Shown here: positions 19,542 through 28,084 of the stretch, piece after piece
How the letters are laid out: every line of letters begins with the position of its first letter
Position numbering within the stretch: position 1 is the first letter of the stretch
Assembly (NCBI RefSeq): GCF_015476235.1
Contig: NZ_CP064338.1
Coordinates: 682,001-746,000, forward strand
Length of the DNA: 64,000 bases
Direction: 5' to 3'
Source: Caldimonas thermodepolymerans
Lineage (GTDB): Bacteria > Pseudomonadota > Gammaproteobacteria > Burkholderiales > Burkholderiaceae_C
Program-made: the position numbers and the translations under genes
The notes under the pieces: model-generated
What the model was told of the DNA's origin: nothing
Seen by the model: the letters and a program-made list of their open reading frames with translations, nothing else
Database searches by the model: none

Positions 19542-20792
19542 TCAGGCCGGGCGGGCCGGTGGCCCCGCCCACAGTTCGTCCAGGTGGCGGAAGCCCCAGT
19601 CTTCCGGGTTCTCCTGACTCACGATGCGGTCGCGCACCAGCGACGACGCCAGGTCGATTTCTTCCGGCGGGATGTGGAGGTTCGAGCGGGTCGAGAAGAA
19701 GACCTTCACCCGCGGCGTGAGCAGCGAGGATTCGCGCTGCTCCAGCACCACCGCCAGGCGGCCTGACTGCAGCTTCACCAGCGAGCCGGTCGGGTAGATG
19801 CCGATGCACTTCACGAAGGCCTGGAACACGCGTTCGTCGAAGTGGCCTTCCTTCGTCCACTGCGCCATGCGCCGGATGGCCTCGGCCGGGTGCCAGCCGG
19901 CCTTGTAGGGGCGGTCGGAGGTGATGGCGTCGTAGACGTCGCAGACCGCCCCCATGCGGGCGTGCAGGCTGATGGCCTCGCCCGCCAGCCCGTCCGGGTA
20001 GCCGCGGCCGTCGATGCGCTCATGGTGGTGCAGGCAGACGTCCAGCGCGCTGTCGGAGGTCACGCCGGCGTCGCTCAGCATGGCATGGCCGGCGCGCGGG
20101 TGTTCCTTGACGAGGGCGAACTCCTCGTCGGTCAGCCGGCCGGGCTTGTTGAGTATTTCCAGCGGGATGGCCGCCTTGCCCAGGTCGTGCAGCAGCCCGG
20201 CCAGGCCCACTTCGCGCAGTTCCGGTTCGGGCAGCCCGAGCTGCCGGCCGAGCGACACCATCAGGGCACACACGGACACCGAATGCAGGTAGGTGTAGTC
20301 GTCCTTGGTCTTCAGGCGCGCCAGGCTCACCAGGGCGCTGGGACTGCGCAGCACCGAGGCGGTGATGTCCTCCACCAGCTCGACGACCGGGGCGGTGCGC
20401 AGGGCCTGCCCCATGCGGGCCTGCTGGAACAGCCCGCCGACCTCCCGGCAGGCGCGCATGCAGATCTTCCGGGCGCGGCCGATCTCCTCTTCCAGGGGGA
20501 CCTTCTCCGGCACGGTGCGCACCGGCTTGACCGGCGGCGGAGGAGCCGCGTCGCCGCGCGCCGGGGCCGGTGCTTCCGGGGCCACGTCCAGGCCGCGCGC
20601 GATGTCGATCCACACCTCGCGGACGGGACTCTGGCGCAGCCGCTCCAGGTCGGCCTGGTCCTTGAGCAGGAAGGAGGTCCGCCAGAACGGGTGGTCCAGC
20701 CAGGCGCCGCACAGCTCGAGCACGAACATGCCCGGCCGCAGCTGTTCGACGCGGACCTTCTTGCGGGTGGGCGAGGGAGCCGACAACGACAT
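19542..20792 (-). CDS. HD-GYP domain cyclic-di-GMP phosphodiesterase with DUF3391 N-terminus
   Basis: A 416-residue protein with an N-terminal DUF3391 region (about 10-130, including VRVEQLRPGMFV), a Pro-rich linker near 80-95 and a C-terminal HD-GYP domain. Metal and signature residues are intact: HDLGK, HPRAGHAML and HHERIDGRGYPDGL, so it is likely to be active in breaking down c-di-GMP. There are no membrane segments or receiver domain, so the input signal is not evident. It is monocistronic; the 375 bp upstream contain REP-like hairpins. Confidence 0.92.
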   Translation of the reverse strand: MSLSAPSPTRKKVRVEQLRPGMFVLELCGAWLDHPFWRTSFLLKDQADLERLRQSPVREVWIDIARGLDVAPEAPAPARGDAAPPPPVKPVRTVPEKVPLEEEIGRARKICMRACREVGGLFQQARMGQALRTAPVVELVEDITASVLRSPSALVSLARLKTKDDYTYLHSVSVCALMVSLGRQLGLPEPELREVGLAGLLHDLGKAAIPLEILNKPGRLTDEEFALVKEHPRAGHAMLSDAGVTSDSALDVCLHHHERIDGRGYPDGLAGEAISLHARMGAVCDVYDAITSDRPYKAGWHPAEAIRRMAQWTKEGHFDERVFQAFVKCIGIYPTGSLVKLQSGRLAVVLEQRESSLLTPRVKVFFSTRSNLHIPPEEIDLASSLVRDRIVSQENPEDWGFRHLDELWAGPPARPA

Positions 20793-21167
20793 CGGGGGTG
20801 GTTGAAGCAGGGGGACACGGGACCCCGGTGATCCTAGGGAAGGTCGGGGGCGGGTGGTGATGAAAAAAGCACGCTTGTGCGCGCCCAGTAGGGGTGATCA
20901 GGGGCGGGGCGGCGGCCTGCCGGGCGCGACGGCCCGGCTGCGGCGTACGGTGGGGGGGCGTGCGCACCTCGCTGGCGCGATGTGGGCGTCGCCCGCAGCG
21001 GCGTGTGGTCTCGACTCGCATTGCCGGCGCAATGCGAGCGTCACCCGGGAACGGCCCCCTGCGGGCGCAGTGCCGCCGCCTTGTCCGTTCTTTGGTCTGC
21101 GCTCACCTTGCTGGCGCAACGTGAGCGTCGCCCGCGCACCGATGCCGGGCGTTCCGCACGCCGGGGC
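20793..21167. other. Intergenic region between the HD-GYP gene and metK
   Basis: 375 bp without a credible gene. It holds the 5' region of the HD-GYP gene (to about 20880) and three related hairpin repeats (20962-21126), and it reaches the metK stop at 21168. I see no intrinsic terminator with a T-run here. Confidence 0.6.
20962..21126. repeat. Three copies of a REP-like hairpin
   Basis: Three imperfect 10-bp inverted repeats share a fixed 6-nt loop, CTGGCG or CCGGCG, and are followed by GTCGCCCG or GTCACCCG. Stems lie at 20962-20971/20978-20987, 21014-21023/21030-21039 and 21101-21110/21117-21126. Stem sequences differ between copies but stay paired (8, 9 and 9 of 10 pairs), so changes are compensatory. 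Confidence 0.7.
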
Positions 21168-22346
21168 TTACAGCCCGGCCGCTGCGCGCAGTGCAGCGGC
21201 CTTGTCGGTGCGCTCCCACGAGAATTCGGGTTCCTCGCGGCCGAAGTGGCCGTAGGCGGCGGTCTTGGAGTAGATCGGGCGCAGCAGGTCCAGCATCTGG
21301 ATGATGCCCTTCGGGCGCAGGTCGAAGTGCTCCTGCACCAGCGCGGCGATCTGCTCGTCGGGGATCACGCCCGTGCCTTCGGTGTAGACCGTGATGTTGA
21401 TCGGGCGCGCCACGCCGATCGCGTAGCTGACCTGGATCTGGCACTGGCGCGCCAGGCCTGCGGCGACGATGTTCTTCGCGACGTAGCGCGCGGCGTAGGC
21501 GGCCGAGCGGTCGACCTTGGTCGGGTCCTTGCCCGAGAAGGCGCCGCCGCCGTGCGGGCAGGCACCGCCATAGGTGTCGACGATGATCTTGCGCCCGGTC
21601 AGGCCGCAGTCGCCCTGCGGGCCGCCGATCACGAAGCGGCCGGTCGGGTTGATCAGGTACTTGGTGTCCTTCAGCCACTCCTTGGGCAGCACCGGCTTGA
21701 TGATCTCCTCGATGCAGGCCTCGATGAACTCGGGCTTCATCTTGGAGCCGTCGCTCATCTCGGGGCTGTGCTGGCTGGACAGCACCACGGTGTCGATGCT
21801 GTGCGGGCGGCCGTCCACGTAGCGCATCGTGATCTGGCTCTTGGCGTCCGGGCGCAGGAAGGGCAGGCGCCCGTCCTTGCGCAGCTGGGCCTGGCGCTCG
21901 ACGATGCGGTGCGCGTAGTAGATCGGCGCGGGCATCAGCTCGGGCGTCTCGTCGCAGGCGTAGCCGAACATCAGGCCCTGGTCGCCGGCGCCGGTGTTCA
22001 GGTAGTCGTCGCTGGCGTGGTCCACGCCCTGCGCGATGTCGTTGCTCTGCTTGTCGTAGGCCACGAGCACCGCGCAGCCCTTGTAGTCGATGCCGTACTC
22101 GGTGTTGTCGTAGCCGATGCGCTTGATCGTGTCGCGCGCGACCTGGATGTAGTCGACATGCGCGTTGGTGGTGATTTCACCGGCCAGCACCACGAGACCC
22201 GTGTTGCACAGCGTCTCGGCGGCCACGCGCGACCGGGGGTCCTGCTCGAAGATGGCATCCAGGATCGCGTCGGAGATCTGGTCGGCCACCTTGTCCGGGT
22301 GGCCTTCGGAGACGGACTCGGATGTGAAGAGGAATTCGTTCGCCAC
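21168..22346 (-). CDS. metK: S-adenosylmethionine synthetase
   Basis: Makes SAM from methionine and ATP. The 392-residue protein has the GHPDK motif near the N-terminus, [12 protein letters not shown], and the phosphate-binding [19 protein letters not shown]. The start is a GTG at 22344-22346, giving [18 protein letters not shown], with GGAG 8 nt upstream; a longer reading frame would run back into the leader terminator. A 5' leader of about 160 nt contains a SAM-II-like fold and an intrinsic terminator that ends exactly at the ribosome binding site, so transcription attenuation by SAM is the likely control. Confidence 0.97.
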   Translation of the reverse strand: MANEFLFTSESVSEGHPDKVADQISDAILDAIFEQDPRSRVAAETLCNTGLVVLAGEITTNAHVDYIQVARDTIKRIGYDNTEYGIDYKGCAVLVAYDKQSNDIAQGVDHASDDYLNTGAGDQGLMFGYACDETPELMPAPIYYAHRIVERQAQLRKDGRLPFLRPDAKSQITMRYVDGRPHSIDTVVLSSQHSPEMSDGSKMKPEFIEACIEEIIKPVLPKEWLKDTKYLINPTGRFVIGGPQGDCGLTGRKIIVDTYGGACPHGGGAFSGKDPTKVDRSAAYAARYVAKNIVAAGLARQCQIQVSYAIGVARPINITVYTEGTGVIPDEQIAALVQEHFDLRPKGIIQMLDLLRPIYSKTAAYGHFGREEPEFSWERTDKAAALRAAAGL

Positions 22347-22357
22347 TTCGTTGACTC

Positions 22358-22398
22358 CAAACAAAAAGACCCTGGCCTGCGTTGCCGGCCCGGGTCTT
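22358..22398 (-). terminator. Intrinsic terminator in the metK leader
   Basis: On the minus strand AAGACCC (22398-22392) pairs with GGGTCTT (22372-22366); a GGCC/GGCC inner stem extends the hairpin after one mismatch. It is followed by TTT-G-TTT. The metK Shine-Dalgarno GGAG begins right at its end, so this terminator must be regulated for metK to be expressed. Confidence 0.85.
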
Positions 22399-22510
22399 GA
22401 GGAGGTGCGGCGAACGCTTTAGCGGCATTTGTCGGACCCGGTGGTCCAGCAGGAGCTCGCTATGCTTCGCTCCTGCGTCGCCCCGCAAGTTGTTCCTTAA
22501 ACCGGCGACC
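22399..22510 (-). promoter_or_regulatory. SAM-II-like riboswitch candidate in the metK leader
   Basis: Read on the minus strand, a P1 stem GTCGCC/GGCGAC (22509-22504 with 22482-22477) encloses a loop beginning GGTTTAA and ending TTGCGG. After two inserted hairpins (22449-22476 and 22434-22447) comes GACAAATGCCGCTAAAG (22433-22417). From memory, SAM-II has GATTTAA...TTGC in its loop and GATAAATG-NN-GCTAAA in its 3' strand, so order and sequence agree. GCGG (22486-22483) and CCGC (22425-22422) can form the pseudoknot. CCGGGTC of the second hairpin can instead pair with GACCCGG of the terminator 5' arm, an antiterminator. Confidence 0.65.
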
Positions 22511-22515
22511 GCGCG

Positions 22516-22521
22516 ATTATA
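22516..22521 (-). promoter_or_regulatory. metK promoter -10 element
   Basis: A perfect TATAAT on the minus strand puts the transcription start near 22509-22510, which is the first base pair of the leader's P1 stem. The -35 at 17-bp spacing, CGGAAC, is weak. The divergent acyltransferase ATG at 22528 is only 7 bp away. Confidence 0.7.
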
Positions 22522-22527
22522 GAAAAG

Positions 22528-23412
22528 ATGCTCACGCTGTTCCGTCTGCTGTCACGTTGGCCCTTGGGGCTATTGCACGTCCTTGGTGCAGGACTGGGCT
22601 GGCTGACCTGGCTGCTGTCGCCCACCTACCGCCGACGGCTGCACCGCAACGCGGCGCAGGCGGGCGTGGCGCCGGCGCAGGCGCGCGCGGCGGTGGCCGA
22701 GGCCGGACGCATGGTGATGGAACTGCCCTGGCTGTGGATGCGCCCGGCGGACCGGCCGCTGGGGGACAAGCTGCGCTGGCAGGGCGAGGCCTGCATCGAG
22801 GAAGCCCATCGGCGCGGCAAGGGCATCGTGTTCCTGACCCCGCACCTGGGCTGCTTCGAGGTGACCGCGCAGGGCTATGCCGAGCGCTACGGCGCGACGC
22901 ACGGTCCGATCACGGTGCTGTACCGGCCGCCACGCAAGGCCGCGATCCGGCCGCTGGTGGAGGCGGCGCGGCGCCGCCCGGGGCTCGCGACCGCGCCGGC
23001 CACGCTGGCCGGGGTGCGGCAGATGATCCGCGCGCTGCGCCAGGGGCAGGCGGTCGGCCTGCTGCCCGACCAGGTGCCGCCCGAGGGCATGGGCGTGTGG
23101 GCGCCGTTCTTCGGCCGGCCGGCCTACACCATGACGCTCGCCGCGCGGCTGGCGCAGCAGACCGGCGCGAGCATCGTGCTGGCCTGGGGCGAGCGGCTGC
23201 GCCGCGGCGCGGGCTACGTGATCCACCTGGAGCCATTTGACGAACCCTTGCCGGACCTGGCCGCCGATCAAGGACAATCGGCCGCCACCGCCATCAACCG
23301 CGCCATGGAACGATTGATCCTGCGATGCCCCGGGCAGTACCTGTGGGGCTATCACCGCTACAAGCAACCGCGTCGCGAGGCTGCGCCCGCCGGCGCGGCG
23401 GAGTCGTCCTGA
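22528..23412 (+). CDS. LpxL/HtrB-type lipid A acyltransferase, first of two
   Basis: A 294-residue inner-membrane-anchored enzyme with a hydrophobic N-terminus (about 10-30) followed by the LPLAT fold. The catalytic HxxxxE motif is HLGCFE (H106, E111), and it also has [17 protein letters not shown], a FFGRPAYT segment and the terminal [10 protein letters not shown]. It should add a secondary fatty acyl chain to lipid A precursors at the cytoplasmic face. It is divergent from metK, and its upstream DNA is the metK leader. Its stop overlaps the next start (TGATG), so the two acyltransferases are coupled. Confidence 0.9.
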   Translation: MLTLFRLLSRWPLGLLHVLGAGLGWLTWLLSPTYRRRLHRNAAQAGVAPAQARAAVAEAGRMVMELPWLWMRPADRPLGDKLRWQGEACIEEAHRRGKGIVFLTPHLGCFEVTAQGYAERYGATHGPITVLYRPPRKAAIRPLVEAARRRPGLATAPATLAGVRQMIRALRQGQAVGLLPDQVPPEGMGVWAPFFGRPAYTMTLAARLAQQTGASIVLAWGERLRRGAGYVIHLEPFDEPLPDLAADQGQSAATAINRAMERLILRCPGQYLWGYHRYKQPRREAAPAGAAESS

Positions 23413-24305
23413 TGGGCTCGCGGCTGCTGCTCGCCCTGTTGTGGCTGCTGCACTGGCTGCCGCTGCCGGTGCTGGCCGCGCTCGGCCGCGGCCTGGGCCG
23501 TGTGCTGTACCCGCTGGCGAAGTCGCGCCGGCAAATCGCGCTGCGCAACCTCGAGCTGTGCTTCCCCGAGAAGTCGCCCGCCGAGCGCGAGGCGCTGGCG
23601 CGCGAGCATTTCCAGTGGCTGACGCGCAGCCTGCTCGAGCGGCCGATGCTGTGGTACGCGAGCGAGGCGCGGCTGCGGCGCCTGATCCACGTCGAAGGCG
23701 ACGTGGGCTTTGCCGACCGCAGCGACAAGCCGGTGATGTTCCTGGTGCCGCACTTCCTGGCGCTGGACGTGGCAGGGGTCGCCGAGCAGCTGTACGTGCA
23801 GCGGCCGGCCGCATCGATCTACCAGACCCAGAGCGACAAGGTGTTCGACGCCGCGGTGCGGCGCGGGCGGCTGCGCTTCGGCCGCGCGACGCTGTTCTCG
23901 CGCCAGGAATCGGCGCGGCCGCTGATGCGCTGCATCCGCCAGGGCCATGCCTTCTTCAACCTGCCGGACATGGACTTCGGCCGCCAGGACTCGGCCTTCA
24001 TCCCGTTCTTCGGCGTGCCGGCCTCGACGCTGCTGGCGCCGTCGCGCATGGCGCGTGCGCTGGGCATGGTGGTGCAGCCGGTGGTCGGCGAGATCCTGCC
24101 GGGCGGGCGGGGCTACCGGGTGCGCTTCCTCGAGCCCTGGGAGCATTTCCCGACCGACGACCCGCAGGCCGATGCGCTCGCGATGAACCGCTGGATCGAG
24201 TCCGAGATCCGGCGCAACCCGGCGCAGTACCTGTGGGTGCATCGCCGCTTCAAGACGCGCCCGAAGGGCGAGCCGTCGCTGTACCGCAAGCGCGCGGCGC
24301 GATAA
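23412..24305 (+). CDS. LpxL/HtrB-type lipid A acyltransferase, second of two
   Basis: A 297-residue paralogue of its upstream neighbour with an N-terminal hydrophobic anchor and an LPLAT domain. Here the catalytic motif is HFLALD (H114, D119), with Asp in place of Glu. Other family marks are [32 protein letters not shown] and [13 protein letters not shown]. The pair probably adds two secondary acyl chains; which position each one serves cannot be read from sequence. The ATG at 23412 overlaps the previous stop by one base. dapF follows after 8 bp, so the run appears to be one operon. Confidence 0.9.
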   Translation: MGSRLLLALLWLLHWLPLPVLAALGRGLGRVLYPLAKSRRQIALRNLELCFPEKSPAEREALAREHFQWLTRSLLERPMLWYASEARLRRLIHVEGDVGFADRSDKPVMFLVPHFLALDVAGVAEQLYVQRPAASIYQTQSDKVFDAAVRRGRLRFGRATLFSRQESARPLMRCIRQGHAFFNLPDMDFGRQDSAFIPFFGVPASTLLAPSRMARALGMVVQPVVGEILPGGRGYRVRFLEPWEHFPTDDPQADALAMNRWIESEIRRNPAQYLWVHRRFKTRPKGEPSLYRKRAAR

Positions 24306-24313
24306 TCCCGCCC

Positions 24314-25165
24314 ATGAAGCTGCGCTTTACCAAGATGCAGGGCGCGGGCAACGATTTCGTCGTGCTCGACGCCACGCGCGCACCCCTGGACCTGTCCCCC
24401 GGGCAGTACCGGCACCTGGCCGACCGACGCTTCGGCATCGGGGCCGACCAGATCCTGATCGTCGGCCCGTCGCCTGCGCCCGGCGTGGACTTCAGCTACC
24501 GCATCGTCAATGCCGACGGCGGCGAGGTCGAGCAGTGCGGCAACGGCGCGCGCTGCTTCGCGAAGTTCGTCCACGAGCGCGGCCTGACCGACAAGCGGGC
24601 GATCCGCGTGCAGACGTTGTCCGGCGTGATCGAGCCGAGTCTGCAGGATGACGGCCGCGTCACGGTGGACATGGGCGAGCCTGTGTTCGAGCCCGGGCGG
24701 GTGCCGTTCGACGCGCAGGGGCTGGTGCCCCGGCCGGTCGGCGACCATGTGCAGTGGCCGCTCGAGCTGGACGGCACCACGGTCTACGTGGCGGTGGCGT
24801 CGATGGGCAACCCGCATGCGGTGCAGCGTGTCGACGACGTGGACACCGCGCCGGTCGCGCAGCAGGGGCCGATGATCGAGTCGCACCCGCGCTTCCCGCG
24901 CCGCGTCAACGCCGGCTTCATGCAGGTGGTCGCGCGCGGCCACATCCGCCTGCGCGTCCACGAGCGCGGTGCCGGCGAGACGCTGGCGTGCGGCACGGGC
25001 GCCTGCGCGGCGGTGGCCTGCGGCATCCGCCTGGGCTGGCTGGATGCGCGCGTGGACGTCGACACCCGTGGCGGGCGGCTGACCATCGAATGGGCCGGCC
25101 CGGGCCACACGGTGCGCATGACCGGCCCGGCCGTCACGGTCTTCGAAGGCGAGATCGAGCTATGA
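24314..25165 (+). CDS. dapF: Diaminopimelate epimerase
   Basis: Converts LL- to meso-diaminopimelate for lysine and peptidoglycan, a PLP-independent epimerase. The 283-residue protein opens with [19 protein letters not shown]. Both catalytic cysteines are in place: [17 protein letters not shown] in the N-terminal half and [16 protein letters not shown] in the C-terminal half. It lies 8 bp after the second acyltransferase. lysA, the next enzyme of the lysine pathway, lies 3 kb away on the other strand. Confidence 0.97.
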   Translation: MKLRFTKMQGAGNDFVVLDATRAPLDLSPGQYRHLADRRFGIGADQILIVGPSPAPGVDFSYRIVNADGGEVEQCGNGARCFAKFVHERGLTDKRAIRVQTLSGVIEPSLQDDGRVTVDMGEPVFEPGRVPFDAQGLVPRPVGDHVQWPLELDGTTVYVAVASMGNPHAVQRVDDVDTAPVAQQGPMIESHPRFPRRVNAGFMQVVARGHIRLRVHERGAGETLACGTGACAAVACGIRLGWLDARVDVDTRGGRLTIEWAGPGHTVRMTGPAVTVFEGEIEL

Positions 25166-25264
25166 GCCGCCGCGCGCACCTCGGAGGGGCCGCGCGCTGA
25201 AGGCGCGGACCATGGACACGGCCGCGACCCGGCCGGGCAGCGACACCAACAGGCACCTCACACC

Positions 25265-25942
25265 ATGAGCATCCAGGGCATCACCGAAGACGACATCGCC
25301 AACTACCTCGTGCAGACGCCCGGGTTCTTCGAGCGGCATGCCGAGCTGCTGGCCACCATCCGGCTGACCAGCCCGCACGGCAACCGCGCCGTTTCGCTGC
25401 AGGAGCGGCAGATGGAAATGCTGCGCGAGAAGATCAAGGGCCTGGAGCTGAAGATCGTCGAGATGATCCGGCACGGCCAGGAGAACATGGCCATCGTCGA
25501 CAAGCTGCACCGCTGGACGCGCGCGATCATGCTGACCGCCGACCCGGCCGACGTGCCGTCGGTGATGGCCGAGGAACTGAAGAACCAGTTCCTGATCCCG
25601 CAGGCCGCAGTGCGCGTCTGGGGCGTCAAGCCCGAGTACGCCGACCGCCCGTTCGCGCAGGGCGTCAAGGAGGACACCAAGTCCTTCGCGACCAGCCTGA
25701 CCATGCCCTACTGCGGCGTCAATTCCGGCTTCGAGCCGGTGGGCTGGCTGCAGGACCCGGGCACGGTGATGTCGCTGGCGCTGATCCCGCTGCGCCATGC
25801 CGAGTCCGCCCCGGCCTTCGGGCTGCTGGTGCTGGGCTCGCCCGACCCGACCCGCTACACCGCCGACATGGGCACCGACCTGCTGGTGCGTGTCGGCGAG
25901 CTCGCCAGCGCCGGGCTGGCGCGGCTGGTGCCGGCCGCCTGA
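25265..25942 (+). CDS. DUF484 family protein
   Basis: A 225-residue soluble protein of the DUF484 family (YigA-like), usually found between dapF and xerC as here. Residues about 1-30 (DDIANYLVQTPGFFERH) are the conserved opening. A charged coiled-coil-like helix spans roughly 42-80 (LQERQMEMLREKIKGLE), followed by a GAF-like domain. Function is unknown. It lies 99 bp after dapF and 8 bp before xerC. The conserved neighbourhood suggests a link to XerC or cell-cycle functions, but nothing in the sequence proves it. Confidence 0.85.
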   Translation: MSIQGITEDDIANYLVQTPGFFERHAELLATIRLTSPHGNRAVSLQERQMEMLREKIKGLELKIVEMIRHGQENMAIVDKLHRWTRAIMLTADPADVPSVMAEELKNQFLIPQAAVRVWGVKPEYADRPFAQGVKEDTKSFATSLTMPYCGVNSGFEPVGWLQDPGTVMSLALIPLRHAESAPAFGLLVLGSPDPTRYTADMGTDLLVRVGELASAGLARLVPAA

Positions 25943-25950
25943 GCCTGCGC

Positions 25951-26871
25951 ATGGACGCGCCGGTCGAGCGCTACCTGGAGCACCTGCGCGTCGAGCGGCG
26001 CATGGCGGCGCTGACGCTCGAGACCTATGCCCACGACCTGCGCCTGCTGCAGGCCCTGGCGGCCGACGGCGGCGTCGCGCTGGAGGCGGTGCAGGTGCAT
26101 CACGTGCGCCGCTGGTCGGCCACGCTGCACGCGCAGGGCCGCACCGGGCGCACGCTGGCACGCATCCTGAGCGCCTGGCGGGGCTTCTACCGCTGGCTGG
26201 GCCGGCAGGGGCAGGTCAAGCTCAACCCGGTCGAGGGCGTGCGCGCGCCCAAGGCGCCCCGGCCCCTGCCCAAGGCGCTGTCGGTCGAGCAGTCGATGCA
26301 GCTGGCCGACCTGCAGTGCGACGACACCGACCCGGTGCTCGAGGCGCGCGACCGCTGCATCGTCGAGCTGCTGTACGGCTGCGGGCTGCGCATCAGCGAG
26401 CTGGTCGGGCTGGACGTCGCGGCGAGCGCGACGGCACGCGGCTGGATCGACCTCGACGCGGCCGAGGCGCAGGTGCTCGGCAAGGGCAGCAAGCGCCGTG
26501 CGGTGCCGGTCGGCCGGGCCGCCGCCGAAGCCCTGCGGCAATGGCTCGCGGTGCGCCCGCGGCTCGTGAAGGACGATCCCGCGCCGCTGTTCCTCGGTGC
26601 GCGTGGCACGCGCCTGACGCCGCAGCAGGTCCGCCAGCGCCTGAAGGCGCGTGCGCTCGCGGCCGGCGTGCCGACCCACGTGCATCCGCACATGCTGCGG
26701 CATTCGTTTGCCTCGCACCTGCTGCAGTCCAGCGGCGACCTGCGCGCGGTGCAGGACCTGCTCGGCCATGCCAGCATCTCGACCACCCAGGTCTACACGC
26801 GGCTGGATTTCCAGCACCTGGCCAAGGTCTACGATGCCGCCCACCCCCGCGCGACCAAGCGCAACACCTGA
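25951..26871 (+). CDS. xerC: Tyrosine recombinase XerC
   Basis: Site-specific recombinase that with XerD resolves chromosome dimers at dif. The 306-residue protein has the N-terminal SAM-like core-binding domain (1-100) and a catalytic domain with all active residues: R147 in CGLRISE, K181 in GKGSKRR, H247 and R250 in HMLRHSF, H273 in LGHASIST and the nucleophile Y282 in VYTR. Its genomic setting after dapF and DUF484 is the classical one for XerC, which separates it from integrases of mobile elements. Confidence 0.95.
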   Translation: MDAPVERYLEHLRVERRMAALTLETYAHDLRLLQALAADGGVALEAVQVHHVRRWSATLHAQGRTGRTLARILSAWRGFYRWLGRQGQVKLNPVEGVRAPKAPRPLPKALSVEQSMQLADLQCDDTDPVLEARDRCIVELLYGCGLRISELVGLDVAASATARGWIDLDAAEAQVLGKGSKRRAVPVGRAAAEALRQWLAVRPRLVKDDPAPLFLGARGTRLTPQQVRQRLKARALAAGVPTHVHPHMLRHSFASHLLQSSGDLRAVQDLLGHASISTTQVYTRLDFQHLAKVYDAAHPRATKRNT

Positions 26872-26892
26872 ATCCCCGTTTCCGTTTCCGTC

Positions 26893-28080
26893 ATGAAAGT
26901 CATCACACTGCGCGAAGGCAAGGAGCGCTCGCTGCTGCGCCGCCACCCCTGGGTGTTCCAGGGCAGCATCGCCCGCGGCAAGGCCGACGCCGGCGAGACC
27001 GTGCGCGTGCAGGCCCACGACGGGCGCTTCCTCGCCTGGGCTGCCTACAGCCCGACCTCCATGATCCGGGTGCGTGCTTGGAGCTTCGACGAGGCCGAGC
27101 GCATCGACGAGGCCTTCTTCGCGCGCCGCATCGAGCAGGCCGTCGCGGTGCGCCGGCGCCTGCCGATCGCCAGCGACGCGGTGCGCCTGATCCACGGCGA
27201 GGCCGACGGGCTGCCGGGCCTGATCGTCGACCGCTACGGCGACACGCTGAGCGCGCAGTTCCTGTCGGCCGGCACCGAGCGCTGGAAGCAGACCATCGCC
27301 GACCTGCTGCTGCAGGCCACCGGGCTGCAGCGCCTGTACGAACGTTCCGACTCGGGCGTACGCACGCTCGAAGGCCTGCCTGCGGCGACCGGCTGGCTGC
27401 GCGGCAGCGGCGCGACCGAGCTCACCATCCGCGAGCACGAGTGGCAGCTGACGCTGGACGTGGCCGAAGGCCACAAGACCGGCTTCTACCTGGACCAGCG
27501 CGACAACCGCAAGCTGTTCGCCGACACCGTGCGCCACTTCGGCTGCCGGCGCGTGCTCAACTGCTACTGCTACACCGGCGGCTTCAGCATCGCCGCGCTG
27601 GCCGGCGGCGCCGAGCAGGTGGTCAGCGTCGACTCGTCGGCACCCGCGCTGGCGCGCGCGAGCGCGCACGTCGCGCTCAACGGCTTCGACGCCGGCCGCC
27701 ACGAGGCGCTGGACGCCGACGTCAACGACACGCTGCGCCGCTACCTGAAGGAAGGTCGCCGCTTCGACGCCATCGTGCTCGATCCGCCCAAGTTCGCGCC
27801 CACCGCCTCGCACGCCGAGCGCGCCGCGCGCGCCTACAAGGACATCAACCGGCTCGCGTTCAAGCTGCTCGAGCCGGGTGGCCTGCTGTTCACTTTCTCG
27901 TGCTCGGGCGGCATCGGCGCCGAGCTGTTCCACAAGATCGTGGCCGGCGCCGGGCTGGACGCGGGGGTGGACGGCTTCATCCAGGCGCGGCTGGGCGCCG
28001 CACCCGACCATCCGATGACCATCACCTTCCCCGAGGGCGAATACCTCAAGGGGCTGGTGGTGCTCAAGCGCGCCGGCTGA
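26893..28080 (+). CDS. rlmI: RlmI-like 23S rRNA (cytosine-C5) methyltransferase
   Basis: A 395-residue protein with an N-terminal PUA-like domain (about 1-75, starting MKVITLREGKERSLLRRHPW) and a Rossmann methyltransferase domain. Characteristic parts are IVDRYGDTLSAQF, EGHKTGFYLDQRDNR, NCYCYTGGF at the SAM site, LDPPKFAPT and FTFSCSGG near the catalytic Cys. E. coli RlmI methylates C1962 of 23S rRNA; the same target is inferred. It follows xerC by 21 bp and converges on lysA with only 4 bp between the stop codons. Confidence 0.88.
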   Translation: MKVITLREGKERSLLRRHPWVFQGSIARGKADAGETVRVQAHDGRFLAWAAYSPTSMIRVRAWSFDEAERIDEAFFARRIEQAVAVRRRLPIASDAVRLIHGEADGLPGLIVDRYGDTLSAQFLSAGTERWKQTIADLLLQATGLQRLYERSDSGVRTLEGLPAATGWLRGSGATELTIREHEWQLTLDVAEGHKTGFYLDQRDNRKLFADTVRHFGCRRVLNCYCYTGGFSIAALAGGAEQVVSVDSSAPALARASAHVALNGFDAGRHEALDADVNDTLRRYLKEGRRFDAIVLDPPKFAPTASHAERAARAYKDINRLAFKLLEPGGLLFTFSCSGGIGAELFHKIVAGAGLDAGVDGFIQARLGAAPDHPMTITFPEGEYLKGLVVLKRAG

Positions 28081-28084
28081 GCGT

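Noticed and set aside
20793-21167. Small protein gene in the gap between the HD-GYP gene and metK
   Set aside because: Open frames here lack ribosome binding sites and run through the hairpin repeats; GC-driven openness explains them.
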